Source of the DNA: CAUPWF01 sp963515125
GTDB lineage: Bacteria > Bacillota > Clostridia > Lachnospirales > Lachnospiraceae
Assembly: GCA_052116865.1 (NCBI GenBank)
Contig: JBQKKG010000005.1
Location: forward strand, 62,001-126,000
Length of the DNA: 64,000 bases
Reading direction: 5' to 3'
Shown here: positions 51,653 through 60,056 of the stretch, piece by piece
Layout of the letters: each line of letters begins with the position of its first letter
How positions within the stretch are numbered: position 1 is the first letter of the stretch
Notes under the pieces: model-generated
Databases searched by the model: none
Seen by the model: the letters and a program-made list of their open reading frames with translations, nothing else
What the model was told of the DNA's origin: nothing
Translations under genes and position numbers: made by a program

Positions 51653-52420
51653 ATGTCGGAGCAAACGAAAGATTTGAGACGCCTAGTTATCAAAGCGTTC
51701 CATATGACAGAAGTGGAGTGGGGCGAACATAATGATATTAGCGTAGATGGGAAAATGGTGATAAGCAAGGAGATGCTAGATCAACTTGTAGAGCGGGAAC
51801 CATTGATTGAAAAAATTGATATTCAGATTATTGAACCCAATGATCATGATCGTTATACGGAAACTATTATGGATATCATACCCATTTCTACCAAAGTGCT
51901 GGGAAATATAGGCGAGGGAATTACTCATACGCTGACAGGGGTATACGTTATGCTCACGGGGGTAGATACAAATGGTAAGCCTACCCATGAATTTGGCTCT
52001 TCGGAAGGGAATTTAAAGGAAAAGCTATATTTAAACCGTGCAGGTACACCGGGAGATGAGGATTATATTGTGTCCTTTGATGTGACGCTTGCAGCTGGTA
52101 AGGGACAAGAAAGACCAGGACCAATGGCTGCACATCGGGCGTGTGATGCTTTTATACAAGCATATCGTGATAAGATGAAGAAATTTAAAGGTGATAAGTG
52201 TACAGAACGTCACGAGTATCATGACATTGTAAGACCGGGGAAGAAGCGTGTTTTGATTATTAAACAGGTGGCAGGTCAAGGTGCAATGTATGATACACAC
52301 TTCTTTGCGAATGAACCATCCGGAGTAGAAGGTGGACGTTCTATTATCGATATGGGAAATATGCCGATTATGGTTACTCCAAATGAGTACCGAGATGGTA
52401 TAATTCGTTCTATGCAGTAG
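51653..52420 (+). CDS. prdD: PrdD, matches the N-terminal subunit region of PrdA
   Basis: A 255-residue protein parallel to PrdA residues about 165-411: ITEVKRGPETK/MTEVEWGEHND, TETIMDIIPIST, MLTGVDTNGKPTHEFGSSEGNL, GPMAAHRACD and VRPGKKRVLIIKQVAGQGAMYDTHF. It lacks the N-terminal region and linkers of PrdA. It ends in DGIIRSMQ, just where PrdA has its cleavage Cys. AGGTGTAAGGAA precedes the ATG. The partner PrdE follows after 11 bases. PrdD and PrdE occur in other prd clusters; their function is unknown. Confidence 0.88.
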   Translation: MSEQTKDLRRLVIKAFHMTEVEWGEHNDISVDGKMVISKEMLDQLVEREPLIEKIDIQIIEPNDHDRYTETIMDIIPISTKVLGNIGEGITHTLTGVYVMLTGVDTNGKPTHEFGSSEGNLKEKLYLNRAGTPGDEDYIVSFDVTLAAGKGQERPGPMAAHRACDAFIQAYRDKMKKFKGDKCTERHEYHDIVRPGKKRVLIIKQVAGQGAMYDTHFFANEPSGVEGGRSIIDMGNMPIMVTPNEYRDGIIRSMQ

Positions 52421-52431
52421 GAGGTGATAGT

Positions 52432-52908
52432 ATGGGTATAGGACCATCAACAAAAGAAACATCCTTGCATCACTTTCGCGATCCGTTGCTTGATGTTGTT
52501 TCTAATGATACAGATTTAGATCTCATGGGAGTGTTGCTTGTTGGAACTCCAGATGATAATAAAGATAAGATGTTAGTTGGTACAAGGGCTGCAGTTTGGG
52601 CTGAATCAATGCGTGCAGATGGAGTGATCATATCCTCGGATGGATGGGGAAATAGTGATGTTGACTTCACAAATACGTGTGAGCAATTAGGGATTAGAGG
52701 GATACCAGTTACAGGACTCAATTTTAGTGGAACAGTTGCGCAATTTGTAGTTACAAATGATTACCTTGATGGTATAGTGGATATTAACAAAAGTGCAGAT
52801 GGAACGGAAACGAATGTAGTTGGAGAAAATAATATGTCGACGCTTGATTGTCGAAAAGCTATGGCTTTGCTAAAGTTGAAAATGAGGAAAAAAGAGCAGC
52901 ACGATTAA
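52432..52908 (+). CDS. prdE: PrdE, matches the C-terminal (pyruvoyl-side) subunit region of PrdA
   Basis: A 158-residue protein starting MGIGPSTKETSLHHFRDPLL, aligned with PrdA IGPASKEMSRHYWREPLV. Further matches: GVLLVGTPDD/GVVFVGSPQI, WAESMRADGVIISSDGWGNSDVDF, CEQLGIRGIPVTGLNF. The pyruvoyl-forming Cys is replaced by the initiator Met-Gly, so it cannot make a pyruvoyl group by the PrdA route. GGAGGTGATAGT precedes the ATG. It pairs with PrdD as an already-split, probably catalytically different homologue of PrdA. Confidence 0.88.
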   Translation: MGIGPSTKETSLHHFRDPLLDVVSNDTDLDLMGVLLVGTPDDNKDKMLVGTRAAVWAESMRADGVIISSDGWGNSDVDFTNTCEQLGIRGIPVTGLNFSGTVAQFVVTNDYLDGIVDINKSADGTETNVVGENNMSTLDCRKAMALLKLKMRKKEQHD

Positions 52909-52948
52909 TCAGTGAGGTATAACAAAAGATAGATATTAATATTTCATA

Positions 52949-52980
52949 AAAAAAGACGCCTTCTACAGAAGACGTCTTTT
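52949..52980. terminator. bidirectional terminator after prdE
   Basis: AAAAGACGCCTTCT, loop ACA, GAAGACGTCTTTT with one mismatch. Serves prdE and the convergent TauE/SafE gene. Confidence 0.88.
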
Positions 52981-52993
52981 GAAATATTTTAAA

Positions 52994-53860
52994 TTATGCT
53001 TTTGCAGCATCCTTAAAGAACATTCCAGATGTAAATAACATTACACAGATAACAACCCATGTAAGTATTGTTAATGGAAGTGTTTTTACTACTAAGTAAG
53101 CAATTAGAACACCGATGACACCGAAAATTGAAAGCATTACAGAAGCTTTTCTGTCGTATTTGCCTTCTTTAACAAACTTAATACCTGCAGATGGCATTAA
53201 GAATGCACATGATCCCATCATAATTGGAAAAGCTGCGCTGATGTTCATTCCAAGTGCTCCGCAAAGAGCCATACATGGAGCGTAAAGACCTACACCGATT
53301 GTCATTAATGCGCCTAAGATAAAGTTAATTACAATACCAATTACTAATTTAACACCAGTTAATGATAATAAAGTACCTGTTGCGCCGAAAGGTCCAACTC
53401 CAAGAAGCTTGCATGCCATAACAATTGCCAAGAAAATAAGAGCACATCCTAAAGCGATACGAACAAGTTTAACTGGCCATTTAGAAACAATACCAGCACC
53501 GATAACAGCACCGATAACAGCTGCAGCAATCATGCCGATTAACGTAACAGCGCCAACTTCTACTAAGCCAAAAAATAGTACAGCTTCTAAAACTACAGGG
53601 ATAGTATCCCCTACGTTCAAAGTACCTGGCATTACTTCGTCAGGACTTGACTGTGTAAATTTGAAACCTGCTTGTGTAGTAGCGAAACTACCGATTCCTA
53701 ATGTATCAAGTAAGTTTGTGATACAGCCGATGAGTGCCAATGAAACCATTTTCTTTCCATCAAAATCTTCTTTGTGTGCGATACAGTCCTTGATAAAGTA
53801 AACTGCAAAAACTGCGGTCCATGCAATAAGCACGATTCTTAAAATCAAAACACTACTCAT
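52994..53860 (-). CDS. TauE/SafE-family membrane transporter
   Basis: A 288-residue protein with about eight helices and no signal peptide. VSLALIGCITNLLDTLGIGSFATTQAGFK and TLNVGDTIPVVLEAVLFFG, and later LVIGIVINFILGALMTIGVGLYAPCMALCGALGMN, fit the TauE/SafE (sulfite exporter) fold with its two repeats. Family members move sulfite, sulfoacetate and related anions. GGAGGGATG precedes the ATG. Its place between prd genes and the ribosomal operon makes a selenium, sulfur or amino-acid link possible but unproven. Confidence 0.8.
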   Translation of the reverse strand: MSSVLILRIVLIAWTAVFAVYFIKDCIAHKEDFDGKKMVSLALIGCITNLLDTLGIGSFATTQAGFKFTQSSPDEVMPGTLNVGDTIPVVLEAVLFFGLVEVGAVTLIGMIAAAVIGAVIGAGIVSKWPVKLVRIALGCALIFLAIVMACKLLGVGPFGATGTLLSLTGVKLVIGIVINFILGALMTIGVGLYAPCMALCGALGMNISAAFPIMMGSCAFLMPSAGIKFVKEGKYDRKASVMLSIFGVIGVLIAYLVVKTLPLTILTWVVICVMLFTSGMFFKDAAKA

Positions 53861-54143
53861 AAATCATCCCTCCAGATCGTTATTTAGTTGTCAATAAATA
53901 AATTAGAAACAGACTCATAATAAAAAAATATAATCACCCCGATATGTATATATTTAAATTTCCGCCTGTTCGTTATCTAATTTTACCAATTTCCATAGAA
54001 AAAGTCAATCTTATTTATAGAAAAGCACGCATAAATGAAAAAGGGTAAAATAGTGTTTCTTCTATTATAATATTCTGCACATGGTAGAAAAATAACAATA
54101 AAATTATTGTATTGAAAAAAAAACAATATTTTAAAAAAACTAC
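53861..54143. other. AT-rich intergenic region before the S10 promoter
   Basis: About 280 bp rich in A and T runs between divergent transcription units. It must hold the minus-strand promoter of the TauE/SafE gene, but I see no convincing gene or -35/-10 pair. Confidence 0.35.
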
Positions 54144-54172
54144 TTGAAATACGCAAAACAATCAAGTATACT
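54144..54172 (+). promoter_or_regulatory. promoter of the S10-spc operon
   Basis: TTGAAA (54144-54149), 17 bp, TATACT (54167-54172). Transcription from about 54179 would produce the long structured leader. Confidence 0.75.
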
Positions 54173-54179
54173 TAAAAAG

Positions 54180-54405
54180 CTGTGACATTGATAGCGTAGA
54201 AGCGCGAGGTTGCTACTTTTGATAAGTAGGTTTTCCGTGGAGCGAATGTCAAGTTAGGAAACTGGCGACAAGTCACTGTACGAATCAATAACGTCCACTG
54301 AAACGTGGAAACAACGTGTGAGTTAAAAGCGACACACACGGGAGAGTGTACAGTCACCGCTTGTCGTACTTTGGTTAAATAGTACGAAAAGGAGGCGACT
54401 TTTTT
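54180..54405 (+). ncRNA. structured leader of the S10 operon
   Basis: About 225 bases of RNA with nested pairing. A first domain is closed by TGACATT (54183-54189) and AATGTCA (54245-54251) and contains CTACTT/AAGTAG. A second pairs CGACAAG (54266-54272) and CACTGTAC (54274-54281) with GTACAGT (54348-54354) and CTTGTCG (54360-54366) and encloses GTGTG/CACAC and CCAC/GTGG. A last hairpin GTACT/AGTAC (54366-54385) precedes AGGAGG. Autoregulation by an operon protein such as L4 or S10 is likely from known ribosomal leaders. Confidence 0.7.
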
Positions 54406-54406
54406 T

Positions 54407-54724
54407 ATGGCAAGTCAAGTAATGAGAATCACATTGAAGGCGTATGATCATCAACTGATTGATGCATCTGCGAAAAAAATCATCGAAACTGTTAAAAAGA
54501 ACGGATCACAAGTGAGTGGACCGGTGCCACTTCCAACGAAGAAGGAAGTAGTAACAATTCTTAGAGCGGTACACAAGTACAAAGATTCTAGAGAACAGTT
54601 TGAACAAAGAACTCATAAGAGACTTATCGATATCATTACACCAACACAAAAAACGGTTGATGCATTATCTAGATTAGAAATGCCAGCTGGTGTTTATATC
54701 GATATCAAAATGAAACAAAAATAG
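54407..54724 (+). CDS. rpsJ: 30S ribosomal protein S10
   Basis: A 105-residue S10 (RITLKAYDHQLIDASAKKIIE, GPVPLPTKKEVVTILRAVHKYKDSREQFEQRTHKRLIDI). Also acts in transcription antitermination as NusE. AGGAGG lies in the 3' end of the structured leader. First gene of the operon. Confidence 0.98.
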   Translation: MASQVMRITLKAYDHQLIDASAKKIIETVKKNGSQVSGPVPLPTKKEVVTILRAVHKYKDSREQFEQRTHKRLIDIITPTQKTVDALSRLEMPAGVYIDIKMKQK

Positions 54725-54797
54725 GAAAACAGTAACGGTCCTAAAATTTAGGATGATCACATAGGTGATCCGCTGTAGATTACAGGAGGTAGTAATA

Positions 54798-55478
54798 ATG
54801 AAGAAAGCTATTTTAGCTACAAAAGTCGGAATGACTCAAATCTTCAATGAAGACGGAGTGTTAACTCCAGTGACTGTATTACAAGCCGGACCTTGTGTAG
54901 TAACACAGGTTAAGACGGTTGAAAATGACGGTTATAGTGCTGTTCAAGTTGGCTATGTTGACAAAAAAGACAGAATTGTAAACACAGACAAGAGCGGTAA
55001 GAAAGAAATTGTACACAGACATGGTGTAACGAAAGCAGAAAAAGGACACTTTGATAAAGCAGGCGTTTCTGGAAAAAGATTTGTAAGAGAATTCAAATTT
55101 GAAAATGCAGAAGAATATACGTTAGCACAAGAAATCAAAGCGGATATCTTTGAAACTGGAGACAAAATTGATGTATCAGCAATTTCAAAGGGAAAAGGAT
55201 TCCAAGGCGCTATTAAGAGACATAATCAACACAGAGGTCCTATGACTCATGGATCAAAATTCCATCGTCATGCTGGTTCTAATGGTTCTGCATCTGATCC
55301 AAGTAAAGTATTTAAAGGAAAGAAAATGCCAGGACACATGGGAAGCAAAAAAATTACAATTCAAAATCTTGAAATTGTTCGTGTAGATGCTGAGAATAAC
55401 CTACTCTTAGTAAAAGGTGCTGTACCAGGACCTAAGAAATCTTTAGTAACAATTAAAGAAAGCGTAAAGGCTAACTAA
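54798..55478 (+). CDS. rplC: 50S ribosomal protein L3
   Basis: A 226-residue L3 (MKKAILATKVGMTQIF, KGKGFQGAIKRHNQHRGPMTHGSKFHR, KMPGHMGSKKITIQNL). ACAGGAGGT fixes the ATG at 54798; the longer frame from 54765 runs into the intergenic region. It binds 23S rRNA near the peptidyl-transferase centre. Confidence 0.97.
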   Translation: MKKAILATKVGMTQIFNEDGVLTPVTVLQAGPCVVTQVKTVENDGYSAVQVGYVDKKDRIVNTDKSGKKEIVHRHGVTKAEKGHFDKAGVSGKRFVREFKFENAEEYTLAQEIKADIFETGDKIDVSAISKGKGFQGAIKRHNQHRGPMTHGSKFHRHAGSNGSASDPSKVFKGKKMPGHMGSKKITIQNLEIVRVDAENNLLLVKGAVPGPKKSLVTIKESVKAN

Positions 55479-55508
55479 GCTTTTGCCTAGGAAAGGAGGA
55501 ACACACAG

Positions 55509-56129
55509 ATGGCAAACGTATCTGTTTACAATATCGAAGGTAAAGAAGTTGGAACAATCGATTTGAATGATGCAGTGTTTGGTGTTGAAGTTAATGAACA
55601 CTTATTGCACATGGCAGTTGTTCAACAACTTGCGAATAAACGTCAAGGAACTCAAAAAGCAAAAACTCGTTCAGAAGTTTCCGGTGGTGGTAGAAAGCCG
55701 TGGAGACAAAAAGGAACAGGTCATGCAAGACAAGGTTCTACAAGATCTCCTCAATGGACGGGCGGTGGAGTAGTATTTGCTCCAACACCAAGAGATTACT
55801 CGTTCAAATTGAACAAAAAAGAAAAGAGAGCAGCATTAAAGTCAGCTCTTACTTCTAGAGTAGAGGAAAATAAATTTATCGTTTTAGATGAAATCAATTT
55901 TGGAGAAATCAAAACGAAGAATTTCCAAAACGTATTAAATAACTTAAAAGTATCTAAAGCATTAGTGGTATTAGAAGATGGTAATAAAAATGCAGAAATT
56001 TCTGCAAGAAATATTCCAAGCGTAAAAACAGCTCGTACTAATACAATTAACGTATACGATATCTTAAAATACAACACAGTAATCGTAACGAAGGCTGTTG
56101 TTGCAAATATCGAGGAGGTGTACGCGTAA
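55509..56129 (+). CDS. rplD: 50S ribosomal protein L4
   Basis: A 206-residue L4 (GGGRKPWRQKGTGHARQGSTRSPQWTGGGVVF is the tunnel loop). In enterics it represses its own operon; a similar role via the leader here is possible. Overlaps rplW by one base (TAATG). Confidence 0.98.
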   Translation: MANVSVYNIEGKEVGTIDLNDAVFGVEVNEHLLHMAVVQQLANKRQGTQKAKTRSEVSGGGRKPWRQKGTGHARQGSTRSPQWTGGGVVFAPTPRDYSFKLNKKEKRAALKSALTSRVEENKFIVLDEINFGEIKTKNFQNVLNNLKVSKALVVLEDGNKNAEISARNIPSVKTARTNTINVYDILKYNTVIVTKAVVANIEEVYA

Positions 56130-56428
56130 TGGCTGATATTAAATATTATGATGTAATCCTCAAACCAGTGGTAACTGAAAAAAGCATGGAAGCTATGGCG
56201 GATAAGAAATATACATTCTTAGTTCATACTGAGGCTACAAAATCTCAGATTAAAGAAGCTGTAGAAAAAATGTTTGCAGGAACAAAGGTGAAAAATGTAA
56301 ACACTATGAATCTTGCAGGTAAAACAAAAAGACGTGGTGCAACATTTGGTAAAACATCAAAATCAAAAAAAGCAATTGTTCAACTAACAGCAGATAGTGC
56401 TGATATAGAAATTTTTGAAGGTCTATAG
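56129..56428 (+). CDS. rplW: 50S ribosomal protein L23
   Basis: A 99-residue L23 (YYDVILKPVVTEKSMEAM, KSQIKEAVEKMFAGTKVKNVNTMN). Sits at the peptide exit and docks trigger factor and SRP. A GAGGAGGTG lies upstream inside rplD. Confidence 0.98.
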   Translation: MADIKYYDVILKPVVTEKSMEAMADKKYTFLVHTEATKSQIKEAVEKMFAGTKVKNVNTMNLAGKTKRRGATFGKTSKSKKAIVQLTADSADIEIFEGL

Positions 56429-56495
56429 GACTTGTAACTAATCATACGGAATGAAACCGTGAAAATAAACATTTAACACGAAAGGAGTGAACGTA

Positions 56496-57338
56496 ATGGG
56501 AATTAAAACTTATCGCCCATATACACCTTCCAGAAGACAGATGACTGGTTCAGATTTTACAGAAATCACAAAGTCTTCTCCAGAGAAATCTTTATGTGTT
56601 TCTTTGAGTAAGACAGCTGGTCGTAATAATCAAGGTAAAATCACTGTAAGACACCGCGGAGGCGGAGAAAAAAGAAAATATAGAATCATCGATTTTAAAA
56701 GAAACAAAGACGGCATTTTGGCAACTGTAATTGGTATTGAATACGATCCAAACAGAACTGCAAATATTGCACTTGTTTGTTATGCAGATGGTGAAAAATC
56801 ATACATTTTAGCTCCAGAAGGATTAACGGATGGAATGAAAATAATGAATGGATCAGGAGCAGAGGTTAGAGTAGGAAACTGCTTGCCACTTTCAGAAATT
56901 CCAGTTGGTACACAAATTCATAACATTGAAATGTATCCAGGAAAGGGTGGACAACTTGTTCGTTCTGCTGGAAATAGCGCTCAATTAATGGCTAAAGAAG
57001 GAAAATACGCAACATTAAGACTACCATCAGGCGAAATGAGAATGGTTCCAATCATTTGTAGAGCATCTATCGGAGTGGTAGGAAATGGAGATCATAACCT
57101 AATCAATATCGGTAAAGCAGGACGTAAACGTCACATGGGATTCAGACCTACAGTTCGTGGATCTGTTATGAACCCTAATGACCATCCACATGGTGGTGGT
57201 GAAGGTAAGACAGGAATTGGTCGTCCAGGTCCATGTACACCTTGGGGCAAACCTGCTCTTGGTCTTAAGACAAGAAAGAAAAACAAACAATCTAACAAGA
57301 TGATCGTTAGAAGAAGAGATGGTAAAGGTATCAAATAA
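56496..57338 (+). CDS. rplB: 50S ribosomal protein L2
   Basis: A 280-residue L2 (GIKTYRPYTPSRRQMT, RHRGGGEKRKYRIIDFKR, NPNDHPHGGGEGKTGIGR with the conserved His for peptide-bond formation). The ATG at 56496 follows GAAAGGAGTG; the GTG at 56487 is in the ribosome site. Confidence 0.98.
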   Translation: MGIKTYRPYTPSRRQMTGSDFTEITKSSPEKSLCVSLSKTAGRNNQGKITVRHRGGGEKRKYRIIDFKRNKDGILATVIGIEYDPNRTANIALVCYADGEKSYILAPEGLTDGMKIMNGSGAEVRVGNCLPLSEIPVGTQIHNIEMYPGKGGQLVRSAGNSAQLMAKEGKYATLRLPSGEMRMVPIICRASIGVVGNGDHNLINIGKAGRKRHMGFRPTVRGSVMNPNDHPHGGGEGKTGIGRPGPCTPWGKPALGLKTRKKNKQSNKMIVRRRDGKGIK

Positions 57339-57364
57339 ATCAGTTTACAAGGAGGTTAGAACCT

Positions 57365-57646
57365 ATGGCTCGCTCACTTAAAAAAGGCCCATTTGCAGAC
57401 GCAAGTCTACTTAAGAAAATTGATGCAATGAACGCAGCAGGAGACAAGAGTGTAATTAAAAGCTGGTCTCGTCGTTCCACAATTTTTCCACAAATGATTG
57501 GTCATACAATCGCAGTTCATGATGGTAGAAAACATGTGCCTGTATATGTTACAGAAGATATGGTTGGACATAAACTCGGAGAGTTTGTTGCAACTAGAAC
57601 TTATAGAGGACATGGCAAAGACGAAAAGAAATCAAAAGTTAGATAA
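57365..57646 (+). CDS. rpsS: 30S ribosomal protein S19
   Basis: A 93-residue S19 (ARSLKKGPFADASLLKKI, WSRRSTIFPQMIGHTIAVHDGRKHVPVYVTEDMVGHKLGEF). Located between rplB and rplV with AAGGAGG upstream. Confidence 0.98.
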   Translation: MARSLKKGPFADASLLKKIDAMNAAGDKSVIKSWSRRSTIFPQMIGHTIAVHDGRKHVPVYVTEDMVGHKLGEFVATRTYRGHGKDEKKSKVR

Positions 57647-57671
57647 ATGTATTTGAAAGGAGGGTTCATCC

Positions 57672-58058
57672 ATGGCTAAAGGACATAGATCCCAAATCAA
57701 AAGAGAAAGAAATGCTAATAAAGACACTAGACCATCAGCAAAGTTATCTTATGCTAGAGTTTCAGTTCAAAAAGCATGTTTCGTATTAGACGCCATAAGA
57801 GGTAAGGATGTTCAAACAGCACTTGGTATTTTGACATATAATCCAAGATATGCTTCTAGTTTAATAAAAAAATTATTAGAATCAGCAATTGCAAACGCTG
57901 AAAATAACAATGGTATGTCACCAGAAAACCTTTATATTGAAGAGTGTTACGCAGATAAAGGTCCAACAATGAAAAGAATTAAACCTAGAGCACAAGGTAG
58001 AGCTTATAGAATCGAAAAGAGAATGAGCCACATCACATTAGTGCTTAATGAAAGATAA
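57672..58058 (+). CDS. rplV: 50S ribosomal protein L22
   Basis: A 128-residue L22 (AKLSYARVSVQKACFVLDAIRGKDVQTALGIL, IKPRAQGRAYRIEKRMSHITL). Its hairpin lines the exit tunnel. AAAGGAGG upstream. Confidence 0.97.
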   Translation: MAKGHRSQIKRERNANKDTRPSAKLSYARVSVQKACFVLDAIRGKDVQTALGILTYNPRYASSLIKKLLESAIANAENNNGMSPENLYIEECYADKGPTMKRIKPRAQGRAYRIEKRMSHITLVLNER

Positions 58059-58069
58059 GGAGGGACATA

Positions 58070-58726
58070 ATGGGACAGAAAGTTAATCCTCATGGCTTAA
58101 GAGTCGGTGTTATTAAAGACTGGGATTCTAAATGGTATGCAGAAAAAGACTTTGCAGATAATTTAGTAGAAGACCATAAAATCAGAACATTTCTTAAGAA
58201 AAAATTATATAGCGCAGGTGTTTCTAAAATTGAAATTGAAAGAGCATCAGACCGCATTAAGATTATCATTTTCACAGCAAAACCAGGTGTAGTAATTGGT
58301 AAAGGTGGATCTGAAATTGAAAAAGTAAAAACTGAATTAGCAAAATTTACAAATAAAAAATTAGTTGTAGATATAAAAGAAGTGAAAAGACCAGATAAAG
58401 ATGCACAATTAGTAGCAGAAAACATTGCATTACAACTAGAAAATCGTATTTCTTTTAGACGTGCAATGAAATCTTGCATGTCAAGAACGATGAAATCAGG
58501 TGCTTTAGGGGTTAAAACCGCTGTTTCAGGACGTCTAGGCGGTGCGGATATGGCACGTACAGAGTTCTATAGCGAAGGAACAATTCCTCTTCAAACACTT
58601 AGAGCAGATATTGATTATGGATTCGCTGAAGCAGACACAACTTATGGTAAAGTTGGTGTTAAAGTATGGATTTATAAAGGCGAAGTTCTTCCAACTAAAG
58701 CAACTAAGGAAGGGAGCGATAAATAA
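58070..58726 (+). CDS. rpsC: 30S ribosomal protein S3
   Basis: A 218-residue S3 (GQKVNPHGLRVGVIKDWDSKWY; KH domain GVVIGKGGSEIEKVK; LGGADMARTEFYSEGTIPLQTLRADIDYG). Its TAA shares one base with the rplP start. Confidence 0.98.
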   Translation: MGQKVNPHGLRVGVIKDWDSKWYAEKDFADNLVEDHKIRTFLKKKLYSAGVSKIEIERASDRIKIIIFTAKPGVVIGKGGSEIEKVKTELAKFTNKKLVVDIKEVKRPDKDAQLVAENIALQLENRISFRRAMKSCMSRTMKSGALGVKTAVSGRLGGADMARTEFYSEGTIPLQTLRADIDYGFAEADTTYGKVGVKVWIYKGEVLPTKATKEGSDK

Positions 58727-59163
58727 TGTTAATGCCAAAAAGAGTAAAACGTCGTAAACAATTCCGTGGTTCTATGAAAGGGAAAGCCTTGAGAGGAAAC
58801 ACGATTGCAAATGGTGAATATGGTATTGTTGCAATGGAACCATGTTGGATCCGTTCCAATCAAATTGAAGCTGCCCGTATTGCTATGACTCGTTATATCA
58901 AACGTGGTGGTAAAGTTTGGATTAAAATATTCCCAGATAAACCAGTAACTACAAAACCAGCTGAAACACGTATGGGTTCCGGTAAAGGTACCTTAGAATA
59001 TTGGGTAGCAGTTGTAAAGCCAGGACGCGTAATGTTCGAAATCTCAGGTGTACCTGAAGAAATCGCAAGAGAAGCGTTACGTCTTGCAACTCATAAACTA
59101 CCTTGTAAATGTAAAGTAGTTTCTCGCGCAGACTTAGAAGGCGGTGATAACAGTGAAAATTAA
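58726..59163 (+). CDS. rplP: 50S ribosomal protein L16
   Basis: A 145-residue L16 (LMPKRVKRRKQFRGSMKGKAL, GGKVWIKIFPDKPVTTKPAETRMGSGKGTLEYWVAVVKPG). The ATG at 58726 overlaps the rpsC stop, and the MLMPKRVKRRK opening is the family norm. Confidence 0.98.
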   Translation: MLMPKRVKRRKQFRGSMKGKALRGNTIANGEYGIVAMEPCWIRSNQIEAARIAMTRYIKRGGKVWIKIFPDKPVTTKPAETRMGSGKGTLEYWVAVVKPGRVMFEISGVPEEIAREALRLATHKLPCKCKVVSRADLEGGDNSEN

Positions 59164-59353
59164 TACATTTGTAGAAGATTTAAAAGCAAAATCAGCTGCA
59201 GAATTAAACGAAGAATTAGTAGCTGCTAAAAAGGAACTTTTTAATTTAAGATTCCAAAACGCAACAAATCAGTTAGATAACACAAGTAGAATTAAAGAAG
59301 TTAGAAAAAACATTGCTAGAATTCAAACGGTTATCACAGAGATGTCTAAATAA
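59153..59353 (+). CDS. rpmC: 50S ribosomal protein L29
   Basis: A 66-residue L29 with a GTG start (KINTFVEDLKAKSAAELNEELVAAKKELFNLRFQNATNQLDN). It overlaps the rplP end by 11 bases; AAGGCGGTGA serves as the ribosome site. An earlier in-frame GTG at 59144 is less likely. Confidence 0.95.
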   Translation: MKINTFVEDLKAKSAAELNEELVAAKKELFNLRFQNATNQLDNTSRIKEVRKNIARIQTVITEMSK

Positions 59354-59373
59354 TCCGGAAAGGAGAATTTATC

Positions 59374-59628
59374 GTGGAAAGAAATTTAAGAAAAACACGT
59401 TCAGGTAAAGTTGTTAGCAATAAAATGGATAAAACTATTGTTGTTGCAGTTCAAGATCATGTAAAGCACCCACTTTATAAGAAGATTGTAAAAAGAACTT
59501 ATAAATTGAAAGCACATGATGAAAATAATGAATGTAACATTGGAGATACAGTTAAAGTAATGGAAACAAGACCATTATCAAAAGATAAAAGATGGAGACT
59601 TGTGGAAATTTTAGAAAGAGCAAAATAG
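59374..59628 (+). CDS. rpsQ: 30S ribosomal protein S17
   Basis: An 84-residue S17 with a GTG start after AAAGGAG (ERNLRKTRSGKVVSNKMDKTIVVAV, VMETRPLSKDKRWRLVEILERAK). Confidence 0.97.
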   Translation: MERNLRKTRSGKVVSNKMDKTIVVAVQDHVKHPLYKKIVKRTYKLKAHDENNECNIGDTVKVMETRPLSKDKRWRLVEILERAK

Positions 59629-59675
59629 AGCAAGTAATCGTTTGCTTGCAAGTATAATAAAGGAGGTTTACCTGC

Positions 59676-60044
59676 ATGATACAACAAGAAAGTAGACTTA
59701 AAGTAGCAGATAATACAGGCGCCAAAGAATTACTTTGCATCCGTGTGTTAGGTGGCTCTACTAGAAGATATGCAGCTATTGGAGATGTTATCGTTGCTAC
59801 TGTTAAAGATGCAACACCAGGTGGTGTTGTTAAAAAGGGCGATGTAGTTAAAGCTGTGGTTGTACGTACTGTAAAAGGTGCTCGTCGTAAAGACGGTTCT
59901 TATATCAGATTCGATGAAAATGCTGCTGTAATTATTAAAGACGATAAAAACCCAAAAGGAACTCGTATTTTTGGACCAGTAGCAAGAGAGCTTCGTGAAA
60001 AACAATTCATGAAAATTGTTTCATTAGCTCCAGAAGTATTATAA
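59676..60044 (+). CDS. rplN: 50S ribosomal protein L14
   Basis: A 122-residue L14 (MIQQESRLKVADNTGAKEL, GTRIFGPVARELREKQFMKIVSLAPEVL). AAAGGAGG upstream. Confidence 0.98.
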   Translation: MIQQESRLKVADNTGAKELLCIRVLGGSTRRYAAIGDVIVATVKDATPGGVVKKGDVVKAVVVRTVKGARRKDGSYIRFDENAAVIIKDDKNPKGTRIFGPVARELREKQFMKIVSLAPEVL

Positions 60045-60056
60045 GGAGGTGCCAAG

